Counted from the stretch's first letter, positions 26,879-37,033 are shown. The stretch: 64,000 nucleotides of DNA from G965214625 sp965214625 (GCA_965214625.1 OZ243962.1:434001-498000); one strand, 5' to 3'. The notes: a model not told the origin generated them from the letters alone. A program made the numbers and translations.

Positions 26879-29053
26879 ATGTCTATAAAGAATCAGCCCA
26901 AAAAACGCATCACCACTCCGCTTTTCCTGCAGATGCACGTGACCGAATGCGGTGCAGCCTGCCTTGGCAGTGTGCTCGCCTATTTCGGGCGGTGGGTACC
27001 GCTGTCGGAGCTTCGCGAACGCTGTGAAGTCAGCCGGGACGGGTCTACGGCCGCCGGCATACTGCGCGCCGCACGCCATTACGGTCTTAAAAGCACAGGC
27101 CGTATGGTTCCACACGACCAGCTTCATCAGTTGCCGGCAATCCTGTTCTGGGAGTTCCATCATTTCCTGATCCTGGAAGGGTTCGAGGGAGACTATGCCT
27201 ATCTCAACGACCCTTCATCCGGGCGCCGCAAGGTCTCTATGGAAGATCTCAGCAAGAACTATTCGGGCATCGTGCTGGAATTTGAACGTACACCGGGATT
27301 CCAGCCTGGCGGTACACGGCCCAGCATCCTGCAACGTATTCCCGAGTGGCTCGAAGGTGCCTGGGGAGCCTTCACTTACACGCTCTCGTGCGGACTGATG
27401 CTAGCCGTGCTGGCCCTTGTAGCCCCCGCCTTGCTCGGGGTATTCGTGGACGAGGTGCTGGGCAAAGGTGAATCCTGGGGAATGGCGATTGCCACCGCGA
27501 TGGCCTTGGCCGCCGTACTCGTGTATGTCGTCACTTGGCTGAAACGGCGTTGCCTGAATCACCTGGCCATTCGTATCTCCGTGATTGCGGGAAACCGTTG
27601 CCTCTCGAAGTTACTGCGCCTGCCGATAGAGTATTTCAATCACCGACTGGGGGCCGACCTGACCATACGTATCCTATCCATTGACAAGATTGCTAAGGGA
27701 CTGGCCGAACATGTCCTTGGTCTGCTGATCGAGATCGCAATGAGCGTGGTGTTCCTGGCGGTCATGTTGGCGTACGATCTGCTGCTGGCGGGCGTGGTAC
27801 TGGGGCTAGCCATACTGAATGCATCCCTGGTCCATGTGATCACGCGCATGAGGATCGACAAGAACCATACCCTGCGACGTGAACAAGGGCTGCTGGTTGG
27901 CATCGGGGCACTGATGGTGCATCACAGGGACATGCTGCGCATGACCGCCACAGATGATCGCTTCTTTGCCCGTTGGAGCGGCCACCAGGCACGTGAACTG
28001 ACTGCACGACAGCAATTCTCCGAGTTCAGCCATGTGAATGCCGCGATGCCGGGCCTGTTTGCGGCGCTGGGCAGCGTGGCGGTGCTTGCAGTCGGATCGA
28101 CGCAAGTGATGGCCGGCAGCATGACGCTGGGTGCACTGGCTGCTTTTTATATCGTTGCAGCCCTGTTTCTGACACCGGTCGGTCGCTTCGTTGCATTCGC
28201 CGACGAACGTCAGGCACTGGAGTCCGCCATGATAAGCTTGGAGGACATCACGAAAACCGCGCAGACTGAAGAGCCCAAGCGCCGGAATCAGGCTGAGACA
28301 GGTATCACCCGGCTCGACGGACGGCTGCAGCTGACCGGCCTGATCGAGTTGCGGGATGTGACGTTCGGCTACAACCGGGCCCACCCGCCATTGCTCAAGG
28401 ACTTCAACCTGACCATCCGACCCGGGCAACGGGTAGCGGTGGTCGGTCCCAGCGGTTCCGGAAAATCGACAATTCTGTCTCTGATTTCCGGGTTATGTCA
28501 ACCCTGGTCGGGCGAGATCCTGTTCGATGGTCATCCGCGCCATGAAATTCCTAAAGAAGTCCTATCCCGCTCCCTGTCCATGGTGGACCAGCAGGTTGTG
28601 CTCTTTGCTGCAAGTGTGCGTGACAATATCACGCTGTGGAATCCGGCGGTCCCCGATGCCGCCTTGATTGCTGCGGCCAGGGATGCCTGTATTCACGATG
28701 AGATTCTAAACCGTCCGTTGGGCTACGCCACACAGATAGATGAGGGCGGAGCCAATTTCAGCGGCGGCCAGCGCCAGCGCCTGGAGATTGCCCGCGCGCT
28801 GGTCGGAGACCCGACGGTACTGATCCTGGATGAAGCAACCAGTGCCCTGGATGCCGCTACTGAGGTCTATGTCGATGATGCCCTGCGCCGAAGAGGTGTC
28901 AGCTGTCTGATCGTCGCGCACCGCTTGAGCACCGTGCGTGACTGTGATCAGATCATCGTGCTCGACAAGGGCAAGGAAGTACAGCGCGGCACCCACGATG
29001 AACTGATGGTGAACCGGGAAGGCATCTATTGCCGCCTGGTGCAGGCAGGCTGA
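26879..29053 (+). CDS. NHLM-type bacteriocin exporter with C39 leader peptidase
   Basis: 724-residue peptidase-permease-ATPase. The C39 peptidase (about 1-150) has the catalytic Cys in HVTECGAACLGS, the His in FHHFLILEGF and the Asp in LNDPSSG, so it should cut a double-glycine-type leader. Six transmembrane helices fill about 165-450. The ATPase has Walker A GPSGSGKST, signature FSGGQRQRLEIA, Walker B LILDEATSALD and the H-loop AHRLST. The ATG at 26879 (GGGGGAG just upstream) is chosen over a longer frame that overlaps the previous gene. All catalytic residues are intact, so export could still work. Confidence 0.9.
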   Translation: MSIKNQPKKRITTPLFLQMHVTECGAACLGSVLAYFGRWVPLSELRERCEVSRDGSTAAGILRAARHYGLKSTGRMVPHDQLHQLPAILFWEFHHFLILEGFEGDYAYLNDPSSGRRKVSMEDLSKNYSGIVLEFERTPGFQPGGTRPSILQRIPEWLEGAWGAFTYTLSCGLMLAVLALVAPALLGVFVDEVLGKGESWGMAIATAMALAAVLVYVVTWLKRRCLNHLAIRISVIAGNRCLSKLLRLPIEYFNHRLGADLTIRILSIDKIAKGLAEHVLGLLIEIAMSVVFLAVMLAYDLLLAGVVLGLAILNASLVHVITRMRIDKNHTLRREQGLLVGIGALMVHHRDMLRMTATDDRFFARWSGHQARELTARQQFSEFSHVNAAMPGLFAALGSVAVLAVGSTQVMAGSMTLGALAAFYIVAALFLTPVGRFVAFADERQALESAMISLEDITKTAQTEEPKRRNQAETGITRLDGRLQLTGLIELRDVTFGYNRAHPPLLKDFNLTIRPGQRVAVVGPSGSGKSTILSLISGLCQPWSGEILFDGHPRHEIPKEVLSRSLSMVDQQVVLFAASVRDNITLWNPAVPDAALIAAARDACIHDEILNRPLGYATQIDEGGANFSGGQRQRLEIARALVGDPTVLILDEATSALDAATEVYVDDALRRRGVSCLIVAHRLSTVRDCDQIIVLDKGKEVQRGTHDELMVNREGIYCRLVQAG

Positions 29054-29058
29054 TCACC

Positions 29059-31980
29059 ATGGCGGATTCCAAGCCACTGAGCCTGACCGAACTGGTTGCA
29101 GAATCGGGAGTTGCATTCCCCTGTGCCGGCAACCTGCCGCTTGATCTGGACGATCCGCACTGTGCCTGGTTTATCGAACACGGGATGGTTGATCTTTTTC
29201 TGATGGAAACCCGTAAGGGTACAGATCACTCCGCGCCTCAGCATCTGCTGCGCGCGGACAGTGGACGTCTTCTGTTCGGCATCGCTCCCCAGTCGGAAAA
29301 CACGACATTGAGACTGGTGGCCAAGGGGCTGTCCGGCACGGTGCTGCGACGCCTGCCGGTGGCCAGCCTGGGGGCAATCCCGAATGAGGAACTGGCCAGG
29401 CACGTCGATACCTGGCTGAGCGACTTGTCTGCCACGCTGACCCGCAATGTGCCGTATCGGCCGCGGCCTGACGAATGGCTCAAATCCGGCCAGGAGCTTC
29501 AGGTTCAGGCGGGTACGCTGTCAGTGCACCATGGCCTGGAATGGGTCATGGACCTGCCTGCAGGTGGTGGCCTGTACCTGGGGCTGGTAGACCCGGAGGA
29601 GTCATCGGATGGGGAAGTAGTCGCCGCGGTCCCGCTGACTGCAGACAGCTGGGTCACCCTGAACGCCCCTGCCCAGATTTCCGTTCGCTCCTCGAAGCAT
29701 CTGGCCGAGGAGAAGCTGTTGTTGACGCGACTGGAGAGCTTCCATCGCCTGGCCCTGACGCTTGAGCGCTTGAACCGGGTCTTGGCCGTAGCAGACCAGG
29801 TGATTCTGGAACGGGCACGGGTCAGCAACCGTCGCAACGATGAAGAGGGTGCCAGGCAGCATCTGTTCAACCTGTACGGACTGTTGCGAGATCGGCGAGA
29901 AACGGAGGCTGGCAGTACGGCACTGCGCGAGGTACTGCAGGTCATCGGCCGCCGCGAAGGGATCGAGTTCAAATGGCCGCCAAAACACACTGTCTCAGAG
30001 AACGCGCCCGGTCTCGGTGAGATCATGGATGTGTCTGGTGTGCGTGCGAGGCAGGTGCGTCTGGACCACGGAAAACGGTGGTGGAGGGAGGACAGCGGCA
30101 GCATGCTTGCGTATCGGGCTGCCGACGGCCAGCCAGTGGCCCTGGTGCCCGGAGCGCTTGGAGGATACCGGGAAGTCGACCCCGTGCAGCGGCGCAGCCT
30201 GCGGATAAATGCCAGGCACGCCGCATTGCTGCGCGAGGATGCCTGGCTGTTTTACCCGTCTCTGGAGACGACAGGCGTCGGTCTGCGTGCGCTTTTTCAG
30301 ATTGGCAAGACAGGACTCTCGTCAAGCTTGACCCGTTTCGTGGCCGCCGGCGTGCTGGTCGGGCTGATCCTGCTGCTACCAGCCGTGATGCTGGGCTATA
30401 TTGCCGATGAGGTGATTCCGGCAGGGGATACCGGCCTGCTCTATGCGGTGACAGCAACGCTGGCGGTGTTCGCCTTGATCGGTGCTCTGCTACACACTTA
30501 TCAGGGTCTGTCCCTGATGCGTATCGAAGGGCGTGCCTTTTCGCGCATCGAGTCCGCATTCTGGGATCGTCTGCTGCGCTTGCCACCAGGATTTCTGCGC
30601 CGCTACTCAGTCGGCGATATTGCGATGCGCGGCATGACGTTCCAGATCTTGCGCGATGCCGGGCAAAGTGTTATTGCCAATACGGTATTGTCGGTGTTTT
30701 TCCTGCTGCCCGTGTTCGCCCTGATCCTTTACTATGATACTGCACTGGCTAGCCTGACCGCTGCCTTCGCCCTAGCGTCGCTGTTTGTGACGATCGTCCT
30801 GGGGGTACGTCTGATTTCGCCGAACAGGCAGGTGATCCGTTCGGTTCACCGGCTGGCAGGCCAGCTGTTCCAGCTGGTCAATGGAATTTCCAAGCTCCGT
30901 GTGGATAACGCGGAGGGTTCGGCATTTGCCGTCTGGGCACGAGAGTACCGCAAGCAGAAGCAGGCGGAGCTGGAACTGGCAGTCGTGGAGGGGCATTTGC
31001 AGGCCTTCAGCGCAGCCCTGCCGCTGCTCGCCGGCGCGGTACTGCTTCTGGCAGTGACGTTGCTGGGCCACGAGCGTTTTGCGCTCGGTGACTTTCTCGT
31101 GGTCTACACCGTGTTCCTCGTGTTCCAGGCGGCCGTGGCACGCTTGGGCGAGTCATTCAGTGCAGTTGCTGCGATCCTACCCGCCCTCGATCAGATCCAG
31201 CCACTGCTGGCCGAGTCTCCGGAAGCCAGTGCTGCCGGAGAGCCGGTGGAATACCTGGGGGGCGAGCTTGCGTTTGACCATGTCACGTTCCGGTACGACC
31301 CCGAGGGCCCACGGATACTTGATGACGTGACGATTCATGCACGCCCTGGGGAATTCATTGCCATTGCCGGGGAATCCGGTGCAGGCAAGAGCACGCTCTT
31401 TCGACTGGCGCTTGGCTTGGAGCAGCCGTCCGCAGGGGCCGTATACTATGACGGACGCGACCTCAAACACCTCAATGCCAAGCAGGTACGTCGCAAGATC
31501 GGCGTGGTGCCACAGGAGGTGCAGTTGCACCCGCAAGACATATGGGATAACGTGGTGGGCGGACTTGCCGATGCCACCGCCGAGGATGCCTGGCAGGCAG
31601 CCCGCACTGCGGCTGTCGATCAGGCGATCAAGGCGATGCCAATGGGCATGCTGACGTGCGTGGGTGTCGGCAGTAGCGTAACCTCCGGCGGGGAGAGCCA
31701 GCGCATACTGATTGCCCGCTCGCTGATTCACAATCCCCGTATCCTGCTGCTCGACGAAGCCACCAACTGGCTGGACAATGAGAACCAGTCCCGGGTCATG
31801 GCGAATCTGGCTGCCCTAACGTCGACCCGAATCGTGATCGCCCACCGCCTGTCCACCCTGCGCCAAGCAGACCGTATCTATGTTATGTGCGCCGGCAAAG
31901 TGGTCCAGGAAGGCGCTTTTGAAGAACTGATGGCCACCGAAGGTGTCTTTCAAGACCTGGTCCGCCGCCAGATGACGTAA
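29059..31980 (+). CDS. NHLM-type bacteriocin ABC transporter, second subunit
   Basis: 973 residues. A long N-terminal region (about 1-400) contains the cyclic-nucleotide-binding-like part typical of NHLM permease/ATPase partners and replaces the C39 peptidase. Membrane helices follow (about 430-700). The ATPase has Walker A GESGAGKSTL, signature VTSGGESQRILIARSL, Walker B ILLLDEATNWLD and AHRLST. The two NHLM ABC proteins are expected to form a heterodimer. The start ATG lies five bases after the previous stop. Confidence 0.88.
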   Translation: MADSKPLSLTELVAESGVAFPCAGNLPLDLDDPHCAWFIEHGMVDLFLMETRKGTDHSAPQHLLRADSGRLLFGIAPQSENTTLRLVAKGLSGTVLRRLPVASLGAIPNEELARHVDTWLSDLSATLTRNVPYRPRPDEWLKSGQELQVQAGTLSVHHGLEWVMDLPAGGGLYLGLVDPEESSDGEVVAAVPLTADSWVTLNAPAQISVRSSKHLAEEKLLLTRLESFHRLALTLERLNRVLAVADQVILERARVSNRRNDEEGARQHLFNLYGLLRDRRETEAGSTALREVLQVIGRREGIEFKWPPKHTVSENAPGLGEIMDVSGVRARQVRLDHGKRWWREDSGSMLAYRAADGQPVALVPGALGGYREVDPVQRRSLRINARHAALLREDAWLFYPSLETTGVGLRALFQIGKTGLSSSLTRFVAAGVLVGLILLLPAVMLGYIADEVIPAGDTGLLYAVTATLAVFALIGALLHTYQGLSLMRIEGRAFSRIESAFWDRLLRLPPGFLRRYSVGDIAMRGMTFQILRDAGQSVIANTVLSVFFLLPVFALILYYDTALASLTAAFALASLFVTIVLGVRLISPNRQVIRSVHRLAGQLFQLVNGISKLRVDNAEGSAFAVWAREYRKQKQAELELAVVEGHLQAFSAALPLLAGAVLLLAVTLLGHERFALGDFLVVYTVFLVFQAAVARLGESFSAVAAILPALDQIQPLLAESPEASAAGEPVEYLGGELAFDHVTFRYDPEGPRILDDVTIHARPGEFIAIAGESGAGKSTLFRLALGLEQPSAGAVYYDGRDLKHLNAKQVRRKIGVVPQEVQLHPQDIWDNVVGGLADATAEDAWQAARTAAVDQAIKAMPMGMLTCVGVGSSVTSGGESQRILIARSLIHNPRILLLDEATNWLDNENQSRVMANLAALTSTRIVIAHRLSTLRQADRIYVMCAGKVVQEGAFEELMATEGVFQDLVRRQMT

Positions 31981-32014
31981 GCGGTGTTAATCGACTCAGG
32001 CATGCAACTTTCGT

Positions 32015-32899
32015 GTGTAATACTCACTTGGCGGATAGCGTTGCCGGTCTTGGGTGAGCGAGTACACAGGGAACCAGTTCAGTTTCCCCCTTCAGGTCGA
32101 ACCGGATCAGGGGCAGGACGACATTGCAGCGGTGTCACATTCTCGAGCACAGCCACTTGGCGATCTTGATGGCAACTACTTCGCAGACGGCATCCAGAGC
32201 CGCAGGTTCGGCTGCATTGAAACAACGGAAGGCCGCCTCCTCTCTGCAGTGATTTCGCAAATAAAGAATGGACTTCCCGGTTGTGCCGTAACCGGTAGAA
32301 AAGGTTCAGCAGGGATTTTCTCCGTAGGACAGAAGACGGGTCGCATGCCCTTGGGCCTGATCAGAATCCATGGTGTACCGAACTCCAGGTGAGACCGATT
32401 GATCTCGGCATTTTCGTCATCCAGATAGTCGAAGGCAAGGTACATGGAATGGACAGGGCGGGTCTGTCGGATCCGGCAACAGCACCCGTGGTTTCAAGCC
32501 ATTCTGCGAGACGACCCTAGTCGCCATGAATCGCCACACCCGTGGCACCCAGTCACTCCTCGACCCACCGGGGGGCACCAAGCGAGGACCAAAATGTCGC
32601 CTTGCCCCGGTCAATGCCATGATCATCCGATACGATGTAGTCCTTGGTGGCCAGGGAGGCCCGAGCCTTGTGCACGTCTGCCTCCGGATGTATCCCGTCA
32701 AGGGCCCCGAGAATGCTTTCATGCGGGCGGCTGCCACCCAGCAGTGATAGGAGAGCCCCAGTAGACCTACCTGTATAGCAGCATGTTGAAGATCTCAGAA
32801 ACCACGATCACCCTACCCGTCGTCGGTTGCGCGGTACTCGAGGTACGGTGTAAGTATCGGCCGTTCAATGTCACCGCCGTCTGCGGCAGTTGCCTTCAT
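32015..32899 (-). pseudogene. Decayed second copy of the E1-like cyclodehydratase domain
   Basis: Minus-strand frames joined across several stops and shifts match the N-terminal 290 residues of the cyclodehydratase at 20.3 kb. The start ATG (32899) begins MKATAADGGDIERPILTPYLEY, against MRVSAADRGRIRVPVLVPHLEY in the intact copy (shown in part). Next come LLGGSRPHESILGALDG, KDYIVSDDHGIDRGKATFWSSLG, YLAFDYLDDENAEINRSH, TPWILIRPKGMRPVF and AIKIAKWL. The YcaO domain is absent: the match ends near 32.0 kb, just past the export operon. So it is an older, diverged paralog on the opposite strand. Confidence 0.75.
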
Positions 32900-33054
32900 C
32901 CGCCCGCGCTCATCTATAACCACACATGTATTTTCCCGATGGTTTCAGCATAACAGTCTCCACGGCACAGCCGCACCCGCAAGCGAAACCCAAGGAAGTC
33001 ATGGCCTGCATTCGTTCTGTTGTACCGGTATGATGGCTGCGCCTGATCGCTCCG

Positions 33055-35454
33055 TCAGCTTTCCCGGGCGATGATGGCGCTCAGGCCACTCTCGGTGGCG
33101 GCACTTGCTTCACGGACCGCCTCGGTCAACTGATCGAAACTGATCTGGTTGCAGCACCGGACAAAGACCATCCTGATCTTGTCCGCCATGGATTCGACCG
33201 GCGTGTCATCCTCCATGATCAGCTGTCGAATACCGTACAGGTTCCGCCACATGACAGCAGCCCCGGAGAGCTGCTCCGCAACTTCACCGGAAATCACTTC
33301 AAGTGCCCGGCTCGACTGGAATACGGAAGCCGCGTTACAGGTATTCAGACTTCCCGGCATCTCCGACAGGTGGGTCAATTGCAGCAGACGCGCGGCGCGC
33401 TCGACATCACGGAGCCCCCGTTGCATGCTGGAGATCAGTGAATATCCGGTTCCGGTTTCATTGCCTGCCCCGTTGCACAACTCCCGGATCAGCGCATCCC
33501 GTGCCGGGCCATCGGTCAGTAGGGAATATCGAGCATCATCGAAACGCTGTCCGATACCGGGCTCCCCATGGGTAAAAATCGACCGCGCCCGGAGCAAACC
33601 CAGAAGTTCGCTGGTCGAAGCGGCCCGGTAGTGTTTCACAAAGTCGTCAAACGCATAGACGTCGCGATCATGGTTCTTCCCCGGAGTCGGCTCAAACAGC
33701 AGGCTGGCCCGGGTCAGTATGTGAAGAGCCTCGTGGAATTGGCGACACAAAGCCTCATGACGGCCAATGGAACCGCCCTCGTGAATGAATATGATCTCAA
33801 GCGGGGTGCGGGGTGTGGCTTCCCGACTGGCCAGATTGCCTAGGATGACGGAGGCTATCCCGCCTTCGTCCGGGCGAGGGTCACGGTCGGCAGCATCTTC
33901 CACGACGGCCTGCAGAACGGCGTTGATTGAGGACTCGGCGATATTGGCCAGTGCGACCCCGGCCTCGGTCGGAGTCAGATTACCGCGCAACGTGTGCATA
34001 CCGACCTGGAACACTTTGTTGTTCGACCAGTCCCGAACCATCTCTGCGGCATCGGCAGCGTCCTTTACCGGTATTTCGGCGATCTGTTCCTTCATTTCCA
34101 CAACGCCGAACTCGTGGGTCCAGTAGACGCGCACAAGACCGCTGCGGGCAATCCTTTCAAATTCCGAATCCGGCCCGAATCCCCCGGGTATATCCAGATC
34201 GGTAAACTCCTTGTCCTTTAGGCTGTCGAGTAGTTCTGGTTCCCTCTCGATTGCCCTGGCAAGGCGGGGAGCGGTGCTGTAAATCTCCATGACCGCATCA
34301 AATGCCTCCGGCCGCTTTTCGGAAACCGGGCTGTCGTAGGCGCTCCAGTCCTCAATTTCGGGATAAAAGTGAGCCCGCCATTGATCCACCAGCGGATCCA
34401 TCGTCTCGAAGAAGCGTTTCGGGCGCAGGGCCAAGCCGAACATCTTACCGTAGGTTCCCGGCATCAAAGGAGATTCGTCTTCACTGTGATGCTGCAGCAG
34501 CGGGTAGCGCCTGCCGGCCGAGACATGATGGTCGGGATGGCGTTGCATGTTGAAAAACATCCAGTTGCTGAACTTGTAGTCGGCACCCCAAGAATGCCGC
34601 GGGCTGACCCTTTCGAATCGGCCATTGGGCAAACGCACCCGGCGCAAGCCGTAGTGCTGGACATAGTTGCTTATCTTCATCGAGAACACGAGCCCGAGAC
34701 ACAGGAACATATAGATCAGGACTGCCCACCATCCCCCCATCGCGTAGACGAACACGTACCACGCAGCGGTTTCAAGACCGTACCGCCAGAAGGGATTGCT
34801 GATATGCCAGATGGGCAACTGCCGATTCGCCATCCGCCCGCGCTCCACCTTCCAGGCACCAAGAATGTTGCTTGCCAACTCGCGAGGAAAATACACCCAA
34901 AAGCTCTGTCCCTTGGGTGCGGATCCCACGTCTTTCGGTGTGCCGACATAGGCGTGATGAATGTAGAAATGCTCCGTGGCATAGTGCGGGTACGAAACAG
35001 AAGCAAGCAGAAATTCAGCAACGTACCGCTCCCACGTTGCGCGGCGGTGAACCAGTTCATGCCCGACAATGAATACGCCCTGACCTTCCACACCCAGCAC
35101 AATCACCAGCAACGCAGTTTCCCAAGGAGATAGGTGTCCACCAAAGAAGATCTGGTATAGAGTGAACACGAAAGCCGCCGGCCAGAGAAACGCCCAAAGC
35201 CAAGCGGACAGGTTGTACCAGATCAACCGGGTTTCCGGTGTCGCCCTCGGATTCATGTTCCGCCCATCCAGGCCGAAGGCAAGATCCAGTGGGCTGGCGA
35301 TGATGAAAAAGATGAATGGCCCCGCAATCCACCAGCCACCGTACATGGCAGCTGCGAAAATCAGGGGAAAGACCGTGATGGGCAGAAAATATGGCAAAGC
35401 GTTCCGAAGTGACGGCTCAATCGCCTGATCTGTGGAAACTGTTACTGCGACCAT
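33055..35454 (-). CDS. AlkB-like di-iron membrane oxygenase fused to a GlnE-like domain
   Basis: 799-residue fusion. Residues 1-370 form an AlkB-type integral-membrane oxygenase with about six hydrophobic helices and all His boxes: GHELVH (131-136), EHFYIHH (161-167), NYVQHYGL (263-270) and QRHPDHH (304-310). Residues 385-799 resemble the nucleotidyltransferase half of GlnE (glutamine synthetase adenylyltransferase): LTPTEAGVALANIAESSI, then VILGNLASREATPRTPLEIIFIH, VYAFDDFVKHY, LLRARSIFTHGEPGIGQRFD and GLRDVERAARLLQLTH. The catalytic SD-LDL motif of GlnE is replaced by TPLEI, so transfer activity is unlikely. It sits at the right edge of the RiPP island and may hydroxylate or desaturate the peptide or a lipid; this is inference. 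Confidence 0.82.
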   Translation of the reverse strand: MVAVTVSTDQAIEPSLRNALPYFLPITVFPLIFAAAMYGGWWIAGPFIFFIIASPLDLAFGLDGRNMNPRATPETRLIWYNLSAWLWAFLWPAAFVFTLYQIFFGGHLSPWETALLVIVLGVEGQGVFIVGHELVHRRATWERYVAEFLLASVSYPHYATEHFYIHHAYVGTPKDVGSAPKGQSFWVYFPRELASNILGAWKVERGRMANRQLPIWHISNPFWRYGLETAAWYVFVYAMGGWWAVLIYMFLCLGLVFSMKISNYVQHYGLRRVRLPNGRFERVSPRHSWGADYKFSNWMFFNMQRHPDHHVSAGRRYPLLQHHSEDESPLMPGTYGKMFGLALRPKRFFETMDPLVDQWRAHFYPEIEDWSAYDSPVSEKRPEAFDAVMEIYSTAPRLARAIEREPELLDSLKDKEFTDLDIPGGFGPDSEFERIARSGLVRVYWTHEFGVVEMKEQIAEIPVKDAADAAEMVRDWSNNKVFQVGMHTLRGNLTPTEAGVALANIAESSINAVLQAVVEDAADRDPRPDEGGIASVILGNLASREATPRTPLEIIFIHEGGSIGRHEALCRQFHEALHILTRASLLFEPTPGKNHDRDVYAFDDFVKHYRAASTSELLGLLRARSIFTHGEPGIGQRFDDARYSLLTDGPARDALIRELCNGAGNETGTGYSLISSMQRGLRDVERAARLLQLTHLSEMPGSLNTCNAASVFQSSRALEVISGEVAEQLSGAAVMWRNLYGIRQLIMEDDTPVESMADKIRMVFVRCCNQISFDQLTEAVREASAATESGLSAIIARES

Positions 35455-35598
35455 AATAGATACCCGGAATACTCAAGAGTGGCCCAATCAAACCCCGTTA
35501 CGCGCCAATACTTATGTGCGCCCAATGCATCATCCCTTCCCCCAAACTGCGCGGTCAAGAGCAGTATACCGAAATCTGGACCCTGCTTCCACTCTCTC
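35455..35598. other. Short gap upstream of the AlkB-GlnE gene
   Basis: 144 bases that must carry the promoter of the minus-strand fusion gene. No clear promoter was picked out by eye. Confidence 0.4.
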
Positions 35599-36100
35599 TC
35601 AGACTTGCCCAACGTGATCGGTGTCACGATCCTTCACACCCACAACGGCAGTCTTGCCAACAGTTTCCCGGCCCATGCCAACTTTATTCAATTCCTTGCG
35701 CGTGGCATTGCTCATGTTCTAACGCTTGCCACCGAAGCCGGTTTCATCGACCTCTACTAGGGCCGTCAAACTTGTCATCGTCGTTCATGCCTCCCGGATG
35801 TGGTGGAGCATGAACAATGCGGCGACCTGTCCGATCTTGAGATCGCGGTACCGTTTCATGGAGAAAACCCACTTCTGGAGGAGAATCTTGGAACCCTGCA
35901 TTACAGTATCGAGACAAACGCTGAAGTGGGATCGGCAGCTTGCTTCGCGGGTCTTATTCACTTCCGCATTTTGGACACATCCAGCCATCGGCTCAGATAA
36001 TGGATTCAAATCACTCAACGGTGGACTTTTCATCGGGAAACATTTCAAACAGTTCAATGAAGGGAATCCCCTCTCTGTAATGTTTGCCTCGTGCTACTTA
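35599..36100 (-). mobile_element. Decayed IS1595-type transposase
   Basis: Minus-strand frames read FIELFEMFPDEKSTVE, then a zinc-ribbon piece ADGWMCPKCGSE, then SHFSVCLDTVMQGSKILLQKW, then GQVAALFMLHHIREA, then GPVEVDET-GFGGKR and TVGKTAVVGVKDRDTD. This is the order of parts in IS1595 transposases (zinc ribbon, then the DDE-domain VEVDET motif). Frames are broken by stops and shifts, so it is inactive. The C-terminal half is missing. It marks the right border of the RiPP island. Confidence 0.7.
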
Positions 36101-36348
36101 TACAATTGATTCAGCCTCTTGAATGATGAGGGCGTTTTACCCAATGGAGTATTATTTTGTTACCGTTTCCGTATGAGTCCCATAATTTTACCTTGCACAT
36201 CATGTGTACTATTATTGCATCCATAGCCAAGCAGTTAGCTGACCAAAATACAAAAGGCTGTTTGGGCAAAACGTGTCCAGCCATTCATCCGTCTTGCACA
36301 ACCGTCCCGCGCAAGACGGTTAAACCCGTTCCATCGGAGATAAACAAA

Positions 36349-36774
36349 ATGAGAAAACTCCTTATTGCACTCATCGCCCTTGTTCCCATGCTCGCCGTTC
36401 TGCCGGGCCTGGCAACCGCCAGTGGAGCCATGAAAGTGGTCTACCATGTCTCAGAGGCAGAAAAGGTGCCATTTGTGCTGGGTAATATCAAAAATCACAT
36501 TCGTGGAGTCGGTGGACCCGATCATGTCGAGATCGTCGTGGTGGCCCACGGGCCGGGGTTAAAGCCTTTCCACCAGAGTACCAACCCGCAAATCTCCAGC
36601 ATGGTCGATACGTTGCAGTCCGATGGAGTGACTTTCAATGCCTGTGGTAATACCATGAATGCTCTGGATTACACCCTGTCGGATCTCTTGCCCGATTTCA
36701 TCCGGCGTGATGAAGGCGGTGTCGTAAGGATTGCTGAACTTCAATCCAAGGGGTTTGTCTATCTTCGCCCTTAA
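36349..36774 (+). CDS. Periplasmic DsrE-like protein
   Basis: 141 residues. The ATG at 36349 gives a signal peptide (MRKLLIALIALVPMLAVLPG, cut near LATAS). The mature part has the DsrE/DsrF-like fold pattern: AMKVVYHVSEAEKVPFVLGN, EIVVVAHGPGLKPF, and a single Cys in FNACGNTMNAL at the position often used for persulfide binding. It is probably a periplasmic sulfur-handling protein. A longer frame upstream would remove the signal peptide. Single gene, not in an operon. Confidence 0.75.
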   Translation: MRKLLIALIALVPMLAVLPGLATASGAMKVVYHVSEAEKVPFVLGNIKNHIRGVGGPDHVEIVVVAHGPGLKPFHQSTNPQISSMVDTLQSDGVTFNACGNTMNALDYTLSDLLPDFIRRDEGGVVRIAELQSKGFVYLRP

Positions 36775-37033
36775 GCGTTTTCCGTCTTGCCCTGCTACCG
36801 AATCCTATAGAGGATAAAGAGGACATGGTGAAATTGCAGAAAACACGACATCTTAGGAATTGCGTTGACACGGGCGACTCCACTCCATCTTGTGGGATAT
36901 TTCGCCGGACAGTAAAGGATAATTGGATGTTTCAGGTACCCGTTTAGGGTTTAAGGGTTCTCTCTTTAAATCCATTCTCCTAATTTGGCCTCGTGTCACT
37001 GTGACAGGCAAGACTGGCACCGTTTTTTTGCAT

